NCBI GenBank assembly: GCA_964611035.1
Contig: CAZSWT010000001.1
Location: 65,697-129,696, forward strand
Direction of reading: 5' to 3'
Source: B33-G16 sp964611035
GTDB taxonomy: Bacteria; Desulfobacterota; DSM-4660; Desulfatiglandales; B25-G16
Length of the DNA stretch: 64,000 nt
Part shown: positions 54,692 to 63,798 of the stretch, piece by piece
Layout: every line of letters starts with the position of its first letter
Position numbering within the stretch: the stretch's first letter is position 1
Position numbers and translations under genes: made by a program
The notes under the pieces: model-generated
What the model was told of the DNA's origin: nothing
Databases searched by the model: none
What the model saw: only the letters and a program-made list of their open reading frames with translations

Positions 54692-55042
54692 CTACGCCTT
54701 TGATATGCTTCTCGTTTCTTTTTTTAGTCTATTTATTTTCCTCCTCAATATATGAACCATCCGCTTATCTCTTGCCTTCCTTGCTTCTTTCCTTTGAGCC
54801 TTAAACGCTATAATCTTTTCTTTAAGTTCTTTAACAGTGACAGCTTCCTTTTCAATCTTTTCCTTTGGGGCCTTCTCTTCTTTAATCCCCTTTGCCTCTT
54901 TAATCGCCGCTAATAACTCGGCCTTTTTCATTGCATGAATACCAACCAAGTTAGTACTTTCAGTGGCTACTTCTTTTAACTCCTTAACGGTCATCCGTTC
55001 TAAATCCTTTTCTTTGCTTTCTTTTTTTTTCTCTGCACCCAT
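54692..55042 (-). CDS. Rho N-terminal-domain protein, Lys-rich
   Basis: A 116-residue protein rich in Lys and Glu. Residues ~17-52 (MTVKELKEVATE, GIHAMKKAELLAAI) match the Rho termination factor N-terminal/SAP-like helical domain, which binds nucleic acid. The rest is a charged coiled coil (KELKEKIIAFKAQRKEARKA ... RRKINRLKKETRS). AGGAGAT precedes ATG 55042. It lies 15 bp from the slipin gene. Possible RNA- or ribosome-associated role; unknown. Confidence 0.75.
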   Translation of the reverse strand: MGAEKKKESKEKDLERMTVKELKEVATESTNLVGIHAMKKAELLAAIKEAKGIKEEKAPKEKIEKEAVTVKELKEKIIAFKAQRKEARKARDKRMVHILRRKINRLKKETRSISKA

Positions 55043-55057
55043 ATTTATCTCCTTACA

Positions 55058-55798
55058 TTAATCCTTCTTAAAAAACGGTTTAAATAGATCAATTGGAATC
55101 GGAAACAGTGTAGTTGAATTACTTTCAGCTGAAACCTCCCTTAGTGTTTGAAGGTATCGTAACTGTAGAGCAACCGGAAAATCCTGAATGGTCTTAGCAG
55201 CCTCTGCCAATTTGCCAGCAGCCTGATTTTCGCCTTCGGCATTAATAACCTTTGCCCTTCTCTCTCTTTCAGCCTCTGCCTGCTTGGCCATAGCCCTCTG
55301 CATCTCTTGTGGAAGATCAATATGTTTTACCTCTACATTAGAGACCTTGATCCCCCAGGGATCAGTATGCTTATCAAGTATAGTCTGTAAGGTGGTATTT
55401 ATCTTATCTCGCTCTGATAAGAGCTCATCCAACTCCACCTGTCCGCACACACTTCTCAGGGTTGTCTGGGCAAGCTGGGAGGTAGCAAAAAGGTAATTTT
55501 CTACCTCAATAATAGCATTGTTTGGATCCATGACCCTGAAATAGATAACCGCATTCACCTTGATGGAAACATTATCCTTTGTGATCACATCCTGGGGAGG
55601 AACATCCATGGCCACAAGACGAAGACTAACCCTAATCAACTTATCAATAATCGGAATAATGATAACAAGCCCTGGGCCCTTTGTGCTTTTTAACACCCTT
55701 CCTAACCTAAAAACAACACCTCTCTCATACTCTCTCAAGACTTTGATGGCCGCGCTCAGAAAGAGTATAAGCAATACTAGTGCAAGAATATAAAACAT
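55058..55798 (-). CDS. Slipin (stomatin/SPFH family)
   Basis: A 246-residue membrane protein with one N-terminal hydrophobic segment (~1-17) and an SPFH domain (YERGVVFRLGRVLKSTKGPG, AMDVPPQDVITKDNV, then RAMAKQAEAERERRAKVINA). Slipins scaffold membrane microdomains and are typically encoded beside an NfeD protease, as here (~160 bp upstream). AAAAGGAGG precedes ATG 55798. Length as in archaeal and bacterial slipin (p-stomatin type). Confidence 0.93.
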   Translation of the reverse strand: MFYILALVLLILFLSAAIKVLREYERGVVFRLGRVLKSTKGPGLVIIIPIIDKLIRVSLRLVAMDVPPQDVITKDNVSIKVNAVIYFRVMDPNNAIIEVENYLFATSQLAQTTLRSVCGQVELDELLSERDKINTTLQTILDKHTDPWGIKVSNVEVKHIDLPQEMQRAMAKQAEAERERRAKVINAEGENQAAGKLAEAAKTIQDFPVALQLRYLQTLREVSAESNSTTLFPIPIDLFKPFFKKD

Positions 55799-55961
55799 AA
55801 TAACCTCCTTTTCCTTGGTTAAGTAGTTAAATAGTTAAGTAGTTAAAAATCGTTAAACACTCAACCAATCAACAATTTGACTACTCAACTAATTGAATCG
55901 CATATCTTCTATTGCAAATCGCTACTTACTCCTAAAACAACTACTTATTACTGCTTACTGC

Positions 55962-57251
55962 CTATTGCCTACTTTCTTTCTCCTTCTCAACTATCAATTC
56001 AAGGCCCTTCGAGCCTATAACCCGTACCTTCTCACCCTGCTCAGCAACCTCTGTACTGGTAGCCTTCCAGTATTCCCCGTGAGCAAAGATTAACCCAACA
56101 GGGTCAATTTTTTCCTCTACAACACCTGTCTGGCCTATTAATCCTTCCATTCCACTCGTTGGTTTTCCCCTGTAGGCCCTAAATGCCAAAAAAGCAATTA
56201 TAACAAAAAAACCACCTATCAGAACAATAGTAGGCATCATGAGGTTTAAGGATACCCTGATGTTTTCAAAAAGCATCACCGAACCAAGGGTTAGAGAAAT
56301 GAGACCGGCTACAGATAAAAGGCCATAACTTGAAACCTTTATTTCTGCTATAAAGAATATAATAGCCAGGGCGATAAGGAGAAGCCCTGCATAATTTACT
56401 GGCAATGTCTGAAAGGCAAAGAAGGCCAATATGAGCGAAATAGCACCTATAACGCCCGGAAGTATTGCACCAGGATGTGACAGCTCAAAATAAAGGCCTG
56501 CCATTCCAATCATCATAAGGATATAGGCTATATTTGGATTGCTGATAGTATTGAGCACCCTATCCCTCCATCCCGGAGTAACATAGACCAATTTCAGTCC
56601 CTTGGTCTCTAATGTTACCTTGCCTTTATTCAGTGCTATCTCTCTGCCATCTAAAAGGGCTAAAAGATCATCTATATCCCTTGCCACCAGATCAACTACC
56701 TTTTCTTTAACCGCTACATCTGCTGTTATGCTAACACTTTCCCTGATAGCCTTCTCAACCCAGTCCTGATTCCTTCCTCTGTCTTTCGCAATACTCCTGA
56801 CATATGCAACCATATCATTGACCACCTTCTTAGACATGGTCTTATTAATCTCTTTGCCATCGGCACTGACAGGATGAGCCGCACCTATGTTTGTTTGAGG
56901 AGCCATAGCTGCAATATGGGCCGCTACTGTAATCATAACCCCTGCTGAGGCTGCTCTTGCGCCCCTTGGTGCAACATACACTACAACCGGGACAGAAGAA
57001 TTCAATATAGTCTTCACTATACTTCTCATAGAGGTATCAAGCCCACCTGGAGTATCCAGCCTAATGATGACTAACTTGTGTTTACTAACTTCAGCACGCT
57101 TCAGACCCTTGATTACAAATTGTGCTGTGCCAGGATTAATAGTGCCCTCAAGTTCAATCACCATGGCACTATTTTTCTCGGCATGGACAGCATGGATAAA
57201 GAGCGCTATTGTGAAGACAACAACAATGATGATAAAAAAAGGTTTTTTCAT
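55962..57251 (-). CDS. nfeD: NfeD-family membrane serine protease
   Basis: A 429-residue protein. Signal peptide ~1-24, then a ClpP-like serine protease domain: Ser in RAASAGVMI (after GAR), Lys in NKTMSKKVVNDMV, with TNIGAAHPV near the active site. Four or five membrane helices follow (~235-350), and a C-terminal OB-fold NfeD domain (GLIGQTGVVEEKI, HGEYWKATS). The long form (1510-N type) pairs with slipin/stomatin and cuts its C-terminal tail. Transcribed with the slipin gene and, 7 bp upstream, the uracil-DNA glycosylase gene. Confidence 0.94.
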   Translation of the reverse strand: MKKPFFIIIVVVFTIALFIHAVHAEKNSAMVIELEGTINPGTAQFVIKGLKRAEVSKHKLVIIRLDTPGGLDTSMRSIVKTILNSSVPVVVYVAPRGARAASAGVMITVAAHIAAMAPQTNIGAAHPVSADGKEINKTMSKKVVNDMVAYVRSIAKDRGRNQDWVEKAIRESVSITADVAVKEKVVDLVARDIDDLLALLDGREIALNKGKVTLETKGLKLVYVTPGWRDRVLNTISNPNIAYILMMIGMAGLYFELSHPGAILPGVIGAISLILAFFAFQTLPVNYAGLLLIALAIIFFIAEIKVSSYGLLSVAGLISLTLGSVMLFENIRVSLNLMMPTIVLIGGFFVIIAFLAFRAYRGKPTSGMEGLIGQTGVVEEKIDPVGLIFAHGEYWKATSTEVAEQGEKVRVIGSKGLELIVEKEKESRQ

Positions 57252-57258
57252 TTTTTCT

Positions 57259-57996
57259 TTAATCTCTTAACTCCCTGGGGTCTTTTAACCCTAATTTTTT
57301 CATGATTTGTTGCATATCCTCCCAAACAGCCTTTTTAGCTTGAGGATACCTTAATAGGTATGCCGGGTGATAGGTAGGCATTAAAGGAATACCCCGAAAT
57401 GACTGCCACTGACCCCTCTCCCTTGTTATCTTAAAATCTTCACGTACCAGGCTCTGAACAGATATTCTGCCAATAGCACAGATGATCTCTGGTTTTATTA
57501 AAGAAAGCTGGGCCTCCAAAAAAGGAAGGCACATCTCTATTTCGTCTCGCTCTGGATCCCTGTTATTTGGAGGATGACATTTAACAATATTACAGATATA
57601 GACCTCGTCTCGTGTCAAACCCATAGCCTTTATAATATCGGTAAGTAGCTTCCCTGCCTGGCCTACAAATGGTTTACCTGTTAAATCTTCGTCCATTCCG
57701 GGGGCCTCACCAACAAAGACGAGTCTGGCATTTGGCGGTCCCTCACCAAAGACGATTTTTTTTCTTTGTTTACTCAGTCTGCACTTATCACAATTATTGA
57801 TAAAATTTTCTAATTCCTCAAGACTATTACAGGAAAAATTCTCTTTTAAGGTTTCTATATCTAATTGAGGGCCCTTTCTAAGATAATGTAGACTATTAGT
57901 AGACAAGGTTGGGGCATCAAGTCCAATCTCCTGACTGTGTATCAACTGTTTTTTTACCTGACCGAGCAAATCTATTAACTCTTCTCTTGCATCCAT
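57259..57996 (-). CDS. Uracil-DNA glycosylase, family 4 (Fe-S)
   Basis: A 245-residue type 4 UDG removing uracil from DNA. Fe-S ligands: CDKC near residues 71-74, Cys in NIVKCHPPNNRDP and Cys in IEMCLPFL. Motif A GEAPGMDED and motif B YHPAYLLRYP are intact. The N-terminal ~65 residues form an extra helical region. It overlaps the end of coaBC by 22 bases, so translation may be coupled. Confidence 0.95.
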   Translation of the reverse strand: MDAREELIDLLGQVKKQLIHSQEIGLDAPTLSTNSLHYLRKGPQLDIETLKENFSCNSLEELENFINNCDKCRLSKQRKKIVFGEGPPNARLVFVGEAPGMDEDLTGKPFVGQAGKLLTDIIKAMGLTRDEVYICNIVKCHPPNNRDPERDEIEMCLPFLEAQLSLIKPEIICAIGRISVQSLVREDFKITRERGQWQSFRGIPLMPTYHPAYLLRYPQAKKAVWEDMQQIMKKLGLKDPRELRD

Positions 57997-59189
57997 TCCG
58001 TTTGTAGGTACTTTATCCTGTCAAGTATTTTATCTGCTACCTCATCCTTTGACGTTAGGGGGACCACTTCCTCGTTTCCTTTTCTATCAATCATTCTAAC
58101 CTCATTTGTCTCCGCCGCAAATCCCCTATCATCTTTTGAGACATCGTTAAGGACAATTAAATCCAGGTTTTTCTTTTGTATCTTATTCAACGCGTTTGCT
58201 ACATGATCAGTAGTCTCTGCAGCAAAACCAACCAATATACTATCTCCCTTGTCCTTACCAAGCTCTGCCAGGATATCTGGTGTGGGTATCATCTCTACTA
58301 TTGTTTTTCCTGCTTTCTTTTTCTGCTTTTCTTTGGCCTTGGTCAGAGGTTTGTAATCACATACAGCTGCGGCTTTGATAATCACATCCTTGTCCCTATA
58401 ATGATCCATGACCGCCTCTCTCATCTCTTCGGCTGTCTCAACATTAATCATGTGTATTCCCTTAGGGGGGTCAAGATGTGTTGGTCCAGTTACCAGTGTA
58501 ACCTCTGCTCCTCTCCTTCGCGCAGCCCTTGCTATAGCATAGCCCATCTTGCCTGTAGATCTATTGGTTATCATCCGCACCGGATCAATAAATTCAATCG
58601 TTGGGCCCGCAGTAATAAGCACCTTTAATCCCTGCAAATCCTGATCGGCAAGCAAACATTGTATCTCTTCCACAATAGCCAATGGATCAGGAAACCTGCC
58701 CAATCCAACAGCACCGGTGGCTAACATACCCTCTTCTGGTTCCATTATTAGAAAACTTCTCTCTTTCAAGCTCAGGATATTGGACTGGACTATGCTATTT
58801 GCAAACATTTCTTTATTCATAGCAGGGCAGATAAGTATCTTAGCAGTGGCAGCCAATATGAGGGTGGAAAGGAAATCATCTCCGATTCCGTGAGCAATCT
58901 TTCCTATAAAATTTGCCGTGGCTGGTGCAATTACTATACAATCGCTCTCCTGCCCTAACGATACATGATCAATTGATGTTCCAGGCTGTGAAAACATATC
59001 CTCTATTACCCTATTTCCAGAGAGTGTTTCAAATGTGAGAGGGGTTACAAACCATGTGGCATTTTCGGTCATTGCCACGTGTACTATTGCACCAGCCTTT
59101 TTTAAATGCCTTACCAACTCAGCAGATTTATAAACTGCTATACTTCCAGTTATACCAATGACTATCTTTTTACCACCTATATTGGCCAT
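57975..59189 (-). CDS. coaBC: Bifunctional CoaBC (PPCS/PPCDC)
   Basis: A 404-residue coenzyme A biosynthesis enzyme. The N-terminal flavoprotein CoaC (~1-190) has GITGSIAVYKSAEL, the catalytic His in SIDHVSLG and CPAMNKEMF. The C-terminal CoaB (~190-400) has ITAGPTIEFIDPVRMITNRS and GFAAET. Complete and normal in length. Upstream is the GTAAC foldback copy IV, which must hold or displace its promoter. Confidence 0.96.
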   Translation of the reverse strand: MANIGGKKIVIGITGSIAVYKSAELVRHLKKAGAIVHVAMTENATWFVTPLTFETLSGNRVIEDMFSQPGTSIDHVSLGQESDCIVIAPATANFIGKIAHGIGDDFLSTLILAATAKILICPAMNKEMFANSIVQSNILSLKERSFLIMEPEEGMLATGAVGLGRFPDPLAIVEEIQCLLADQDLQGLKVLITAGPTIEFIDPVRMITNRSTGKMGYAIARAARRRGAEVTLVTGPTHLDPPKGIHMINVETAEEMREAVMDHYRDKDVIIKAAAVCDYKPLTKAKEKQKKKAGKTIVEMIPTPDILAELGKDKGDSILVGFAAETTDHVANALNKIQKKNLDLIVLNDVSKDDRGFAAETNEVRMIDRKGNEEVVPLTSKDEVADKILDRIKYLQTEWMQEKS

Positions 59190-59587
59190 AGAAAAATTTT
59201 CTTCTGCTTATTATAAATTGATTTGTAACTGCTCAGGTATCTTGCCACAAAGGCACCAAGACACTAAGACTATAGAATTATTCTTTATTATAGTTTTTTT
59301 AATGCATGGAACATTGAAATTAATGAGAAAACTCCGTTATTTAATTTATATTTATCTCCTCTTTGGGTCTTTGTGCCTTGGTGGCTGAATAGTTACATTT
59401 ATTTTACATCAGCATTTTGACACTCACATAGACACTACGTCTATTTAACGGGAAAATATATGTTTTGGCAACAAAAAACTAAAGATGTATGTTTCTTCTA
59501 AGGTAATTTTAAGAGATAAAGCTCACTTTCAGGTGGCAAAATGAAGAGCATTAGCTCAATTATCGCATGCAGGATATAATGGTTAGA
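59190..59587. other. Intergenic region with GTAAC copy IV
   Basis: Holds the foldback repeat at 59225-59396. From 59397 to 59587 I see no gene or strong signal. Confidence 0.6.
59225..59396. repeat. GTAAC foldback family, copy IV (uninterrupted)
   Basis: 172 bp: GTAACTGCTCAGG ... CCACAAAGGCACCAAGACAC on the left and GTCTTTGTGCCTTGGTGGC ... TGAATAGTTAC on the right. The intact reference for copy III. Confidence 0.9.
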
Positions 59588-59854
59588 TTATCTGTTTAAG
59601 AGAAGAAAGAGATCATCTTTTTTCATGCCATAAAATCTTATTTTTTTAAGCCTTGATCTATGGCCGGATATAATCTCTACTTTTTCTTTCGCAACCTTTA
59701 CGCACTTGGATAGCAATAGTATCAAATCCCTATTTGCTAATCCATCAACAGGGGCTGATTTCACCTTCACCTTCAAGATATCCCCTTCAAAACCAACTAT
59801 CTGATTTATCGAAGAACGGGGTAACACTTTAACAGAAACAACAGGATCACCCAT
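59588..59854 (-). CDS. DUF167 family protein (YggU-like)
   Basis: An 88-residue member of the DUF167/UPF0235 family: VKVLPRSSINQIVG, LKVKVKSAPVDGLANRDLI and ISGHRSRLKKIRF are the conserved blocks. Function unknown. It overlaps yggT by one base (ATGA-type), the usual yggT-yggU pairing. Confidence 0.93.
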   Translation of the reverse strand: MGDPVVSVKVLPRSSINQIVGFEGDILKVKVKSAPVDGLANRDLILLLSKCVKVAKEKVEIISGHRSRLKKIRFYGMKKDDLFLLLNR

Positions 59855-60159
59855 TATCTCGCACCAAGCTGCACTGCGAACTGGAGTAAGCTGTCAACTA
59901 CAAAGGTTTGAACAAAAATAATTGCCAAAATAACAAGAATGGGTGAAAAATCGAAACCAGAAAAACTTATCGGCAACCTTCTTCTTATCGTATAGAGAAC
60001 AGGTTCAGTTACAGTATATAAGAATCTCACAATAGTATTGTATGGATCAGGGTTTACCCAGGAGATTATAGCTCTGCCAATGATAATCCACATATATATA
60101 GTCAAACCTATATTCAATATCTTTGCGACGGCTATGAGAAAATTAGCTAAAATAAACAA
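59854..60159 (-). CDS. YggT family membrane protein
   Basis: A 101-residue protein with two or three hydrophobic segments; the YggT motif AIISWVNPDPYNTIVRFLY and VTEPVLYTIRRRLP are clear. YggT-family proteins are small inner-membrane proteins often near proC, divIVA or yggU; a role in osmotic stress or cell division has been suggested for relatives. Cotranscribed with the DUF167 gene. Confidence 0.92.
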   Translation of the reverse strand: MFILANFLIAVAKILNIGLTIYMWIIIGRAIISWVNPDPYNTIVRFLYTVTEPVLYTIRRRLPISFSGFDFSPILVILAIIFVQTFVVDSLLQFAVQLGAR

Positions 60160-60284
60160 TTTTTGTCTCCGAATAAATGAACCATGTTACGTAACTTATT
60201 GAGTTCTCAGCAATATCTTTATTTTACCAAAGAAACATCTGCCATTTTTCAAAAAGACATTAAAAAACCACATTATAGGGTGAA

Positions 60285-60741
60285 GGTGCTAAAGCAGGTC
60301 ATAAGCCGGGTTCTGTTTCCCGTATTAGTTACCCTTTACGGGATAATGGTCATTCATCTATTCCCACTATTGCTAATGGGATAAAGCAACCTACCCAGGG
60401 ACTCGGACGGGTAGCCCTCAAACGTCCCTCTATTTGGTCTTGCTCCGGGTGGGGTTTACCAAGCCTCCGATGTCACCACCGAAGCGGTGAGCTCTTACCT
60501 CACCTTTTCACCCTTACCTCGCACCCAGTTCTCAGCCCTCTTGGTGGATATTAAATGCACCCCTCGAAAATGAGAACTGGATGCGGGGCGGTATATTTTC
60601 TGTGGCACTTTCCTTCCCGTCACCGGGACTCCGTGTTACGGAGCACCCTACCCTGTGGAGCCCGGACTTTCCTCCCTTCGTTGGAGCCAGGTTTTGGCCT
60701 AACCCCTTTCGAACAGCGACCATTTGCCCTGCTCTAACACC
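60285..60741 (-). ncRNA. rnpB: RNase P RNA, bacterial class A
   Basis: On the minus strand: P1 GGTGTTAGAGCAGG pairs with CCTGCTTTAGCACC at the two ends. The core blocks are present: GAGGAAAGTCCGGGCTCC near the 5' part and ACAGAACCCGGCTTAT near the 3' end, as well as GGTGAGGTAAGAGCTCACCG. Ends are approximate. Several open frames drawn across it are not genes. Confidence 0.93.
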
Positions 60742-60820
60742 AATCCATCTTCGATTGCGGATTGCGGATTTCGGAATTGAAAATGAAAAATCTAAAATCA
60801 AAAATCCTTAAATTCACAAT

Positions 60821-60921
60821 CCCTGGCCCAGACCTGGCTTATAGGCTTAATAGGTTGATCCGAGCATGCGGCATCCTATAGATTTAGTAAGCTGATTCAA
60901 GCACGTCGCACCAGGGCAGGC
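60821..60921 (+). repeat. 102-bp conserved-end element, copy E
   Basis: CCCTGGCCCAGACCTGG ... CGCACCAGGGCAGGC, flanked on both sides by ATCTAAAATCAAAAATC words. Confidence 0.9.
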
Positions 60922-60950
60922 CGCAATCTAAAATCAAAAATCTAAAATCC

Positions 60951-61667
60951 TTAAATCTCTCTATCTTCTTCCCAATAAATAATCCTATTGCAATTCGGGC
61001 AACTTTTTATAGAGCCTCCCTTAATTAATTCGTTGTATTGCTGGGGTGGAATCCCTAAGTTACACCCTTGACAAATGGTGTTTATTACCTGAGTTACTAC
61101 CCTGCCACTCAAATTTTTCCTTAATCTATTATACCTTTCCAATAAATTCTTATCAACATTTTGGCACAATTTAGCCCTTTTTCCATTAAGAGATTGCACC
61201 TCTTTGTCAAGATCTCTAATTCTCTGCGAAAATTCCTCTTGTTTTTTTTTATATTCTTTTTGAGATTCCCTCCATGTACCATTATTATCAGCGCACTCCT
61301 CTTCCTGAATTTCAATATCCTCCATATATTTTATCACTGCCTCTTCTTTTTCAAAAATAAGATTTTTAAGCTCTCCAATCTCTTTCAAGACTGCTTGATA
61401 TTCCTTGTTTGTCTTGACATCACTAAGTCTTGACTTGCTTTTTTGAAATTTATTCTCTACCTCTTCCAGTTCCCTCTCAACTGTCCTCCTCACTTTTTTC
61501 AGCTCCTCAATGGTAGATAAATCTTGTTCCATGGCATTGCTTAAAAAATCAAGGTTCTCTTTTAATTTTTCAATCTCTTTAGGGGATTCCTCTTTCTCTT
61601 TTTTTATCTCATCAAAACTAATATCAATCGACTGTATCATCAAGAGTGCCTCAAGTTCTTTATCCAA
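60951..61667 (-). CDS. Coiled-coil protein with C4 zinc ribbon (DUF164/CdsZ-like)
   Basis: A 238-residue protein. Residues ~5-175 form a long coiled hairpin rich in Glu and Lys, with the conserved SRLSDVKTNKEYQAVLKEIG. The C-terminal ribbon has CQGC and CPNC pairs (NTICQGCNLGIPP, KSCPNCNRIIYW). The family is widespread and in this lineage sits near dnaG/rpoD. Molecular role uncertain; nucleic-acid binding is likely. It is followed on its 5' side by the tRNA and rpoD. Confidence 0.9.
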   Translation of the reverse strand: MDKELEALLMIQSIDISFDEIKKEKEESPKEIEKLKENLDFLSNAMEQDLSTIEELKKVRRTVERELEEVENKFQKSKSRLSDVKTNKEYQAVLKEIGELKNLIFEKEEAVIKYMEDIEIQEEECADNNGTWRESQKEYKKKQEEFSQRIRDLDKEVQSLNGKRAKLCQNVDKNLLERYNRLRKNLSGRVVTQVINTICQGCNLGIPPQQYNELIKGGSIKSCPNCNRIIYWEEDREI

Positions 61668-61796
61668 TTTAACACCTTTTTTAGTAGGTAGCCAAAAAAA
61701 TGAGAGGGTGTCTTATTTTTAAAAGGCACCCTCGTTTCCTTAAGACAAACGTATTATAAGACACCCAACAATACTCAAGCATCTTTTACTGTCTGA

Positions 61797-61869
61797 TGGG
61801 CCCACCTGGTCTCGAACCAGGGACCTACCGGTTATGAGCCGGTGGCTCTGCCAGCTGAGCTATGGGCCC
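61797..61869 (-). tRNA. tRNA with CAT anticodon (Met or Ile2)
   Basis: 73 nt without encoded CCA. Acceptor GGGCCCA/TGGGCCC, anticodon stem-loop CCGG-CTCATAA-CCGG, T arm CTGGTTCGAGACCAG. C4-G69 and C5-G68 in the acceptor and the CTCATAA loop favour tRNA-Ile2 (lysidine-modified), but elongator Met cannot be excluded. Confidence 0.85.
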
Positions 61870-61939
61870 TTTTTTTGCGTTATGGTAACTGAATTAAAAT
61901 TTATATGTCAAGGAAAATAAAAAACCTTAGAGGCCTTAA

Positions 61940-63703
61940 TTAAAATTCAGTAAAGCTCTCCAATACTTTCCTTCTCCTCGGGTGTCTGAGTTTCCTCAAT
62001 GCCTTGGCCTCTATCTGCCGTATCCGCTCTCGTGTAACATTAAACTCTTTGCCTACCTCCTCCAGGGTATGATCGGCCTTTTCACCTACGCCGAATCTTT
62101 TTCTTAATACCTTCTCTTCTCTGGGAGTCAGGGTAGTCATAATCTTCCTTGTCTGCTCACTTAAATCAAATTTTGTAACTGCCTCAACTGGAGACATTAT
62201 CTTCTTATCTTCTATAAAATCTCCTAAATGGCTATCCTCTTCTTCACCTATGGGTGTTTCTAAAGAAATGGGCTCTTTGGCTATCTTTAAAACCTTCCGT
62301 ACCTTTTCCAGGGGGAATCCCATCCTCTCTGCAATCTCCTCAGGGTTTGGCTCTCTGCCATTCTCTTGAACAAGGGTTCTGGAGATCTTAATAAGCTTGT
62401 TAATCGTCTCTATCATATGAACCGGTATTCTTATCGTCCTTGCCTGGTCAGCAATAGCCCTTGTTATAGCCTGTCTGATCCACCAGGTAGCATAGGTGCT
62501 AAATTTATATCCCCTTTGATATTCAAACTTATCTACCGCTTTCATCAACCCTATATTCCCTTCCTGGATAAGATCAAGAAATTGAAGACCCCTATTAGTA
62601 TATTTTTTTGCAATACTTACCACTAATCTAAGATTAGCCTTTATAAGTTCATTCTTAGCAGCCTCTGACTTTCTTAAATTATCATTTATCTCCTTAAACA
62701 TTCTTTTCATTTCCTTAAGGGACAGAGTCGTCTTGTTCTCTATTGCATCAATACAATCCTTGGTTTCTGTTATTTTTGCTATAAGAAACAAAAGCTCTTT
62801 TTTTGGTAAATTTAAGGATTTAACCTTCTTACCACCCTTTTCATTTTCTGAAAATTCCTCCAGACATTTCTCTAAATAAGAAAATGATTTTCCACCTACC
62901 TTTAGAAAACAATCGGTGAGCGTTTTTTCTAATTCCTCTAAACGTTTAAGGATCTCCTTATATATCTGCACCATCTTCTGGATATGGCCTTGTTCAAGCT
63001 TAAATGACCTCATCATATCGAATATCGCCTGTTGCGTTTTATTAACAGTGGCTTTTAATCTTTTTCTCTGAGCTGTATCACAGTAATCTTTTAGCTTATT
63101 CCACGCGGTTAAAGTTTCCTTATCCAAGGCATTCACCTTTTTGATGATATCAAGTAAGAAATCTCTCCTCTGACCGATTTGATGCAAATTATATTCATCC
63201 TCTATATCATTAACAATATCCCTCACTTTTATTTCTCCAGCCTCTAAATCCCCGCCTAACTCTGTGAGATATTCTATGCCAACCCTACATCTAATAAGGG
63301 CATTCAATACTTGATTCTCCCCTGTTTCTATCCTCTTTGCTATCTCTACCTCCCCTTCTCTGCTCAGCAATGAAATAAGGCCCATCTCCCGTAAATACAT
63401 CTTGACAGGATCATAGGTTTTTGCAGTAAAATCCTCCTCAACCTCGTTTAAAGAATGCTTCTCTTTTTTGTCTTCTTCGTCTGCCTCCCCTGTCTTTTTA
63501 ACCTTTTCAATCTGTCCACCGACAGGTTCATTTACTACCTTAATATTCAAATCTTCAAACATCTGTAATAGATCATCAATCTCTTCTGATGATATTATGT
63601 CATCAGATAGATCCTCATTCAGTTCTTTATAGGTAATATAACCCTTATCCTTGCCGATGTTTATCAATCTTCTTAAATTGATACCATCATCATTTTTTGC
63701 CAT
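61940..63703 (-). CDS. rpoD: Primary sigma factor RpoD
   Basis: A 587-residue sigma-70. Region 1.1 at the N-terminus (DKGYITYKELNEDL), region 1.2 from MYLREMGLISLLSREGE, a long non-conserved region, region 2 with LQFLDLIQEGNIGLMKAVDK and YKFSTYATWWIRQAITRA, region 3 (RIPVHMIETINKL) and region 4.2 HTH (TLEEVGKEFNVTRERIRQIE). AGGAGG is 8 nt before ATG 63703. Consistent with the TTGACA/TATAAT-type promoters found in this window. The preceding frame is a probable dnaG. Confidence 0.97.
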   Translation of the reverse strand: MAKNDDGINLRRLINIGKDKGYITYKELNEDLSDDIISSEEIDDLLQMFEDLNIKVVNEPVGGQIEKVKKTGEADEEDKKEKHSLNEVEEDFTAKTYDPVKMYLREMGLISLLSREGEVEIAKRIETGENQVLNALIRCRVGIEYLTELGGDLEAGEIKVRDIVNDIEDEYNLHQIGQRRDFLLDIIKKVNALDKETLTAWNKLKDYCDTAQRKRLKATVNKTQQAIFDMMRSFKLEQGHIQKMVQIYKEILKRLEELEKTLTDCFLKVGGKSFSYLEKCLEEFSENEKGGKKVKSLNLPKKELLFLIAKITETKDCIDAIENKTTLSLKEMKRMFKEINDNLRKSEAAKNELIKANLRLVVSIAKKYTNRGLQFLDLIQEGNIGLMKAVDKFEYQRGYKFSTYATWWIRQAITRAIADQARTIRIPVHMIETINKLIKISRTLVQENGREPNPEEIAERMGFPLEKVRKVLKIAKEPISLETPIGEEEDSHLGDFIEDKKIMSPVEAVTKFDLSEQTRKIMTTLTPREEKVLRKRFGVGEKADHTLEEVGKEFNVTRERIRQIEAKALRKLRHPRRRKVLESFTEF

Positions 63704-63734
63704 ATAAAACCTCCTGATACTATTCGCTGAAAAA

Positions 63735-63766
63735 AATTCTCAGCATCCAACTCCGATGCTACTTCT
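63735..63766 (-). terminator. Hairpin between dnaG and rpoD
   Basis: AGCATC and GATGCT form a stem, followed on the minus strand by TGAGAATTTTTTTC. May partly end the upstream transcript and adjust rpoD level. Confidence 0.6.
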
Positions 63767-63798
63767 CAGAATTATTCATAAAAGACACTTTTCCACAT

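Noticed and set aside
60184..60811. Several open frames across 60184-60811
   Set aside because: They lie over the RNase P RNA and have no protein-like composition.
39937..60921. 102-bp elements as integron attC sites
   Set aside because: Length range fits, but the core-site GTTRRRY/RYYYAAC ends are missing and they are not next to cassettes or an intI gene.
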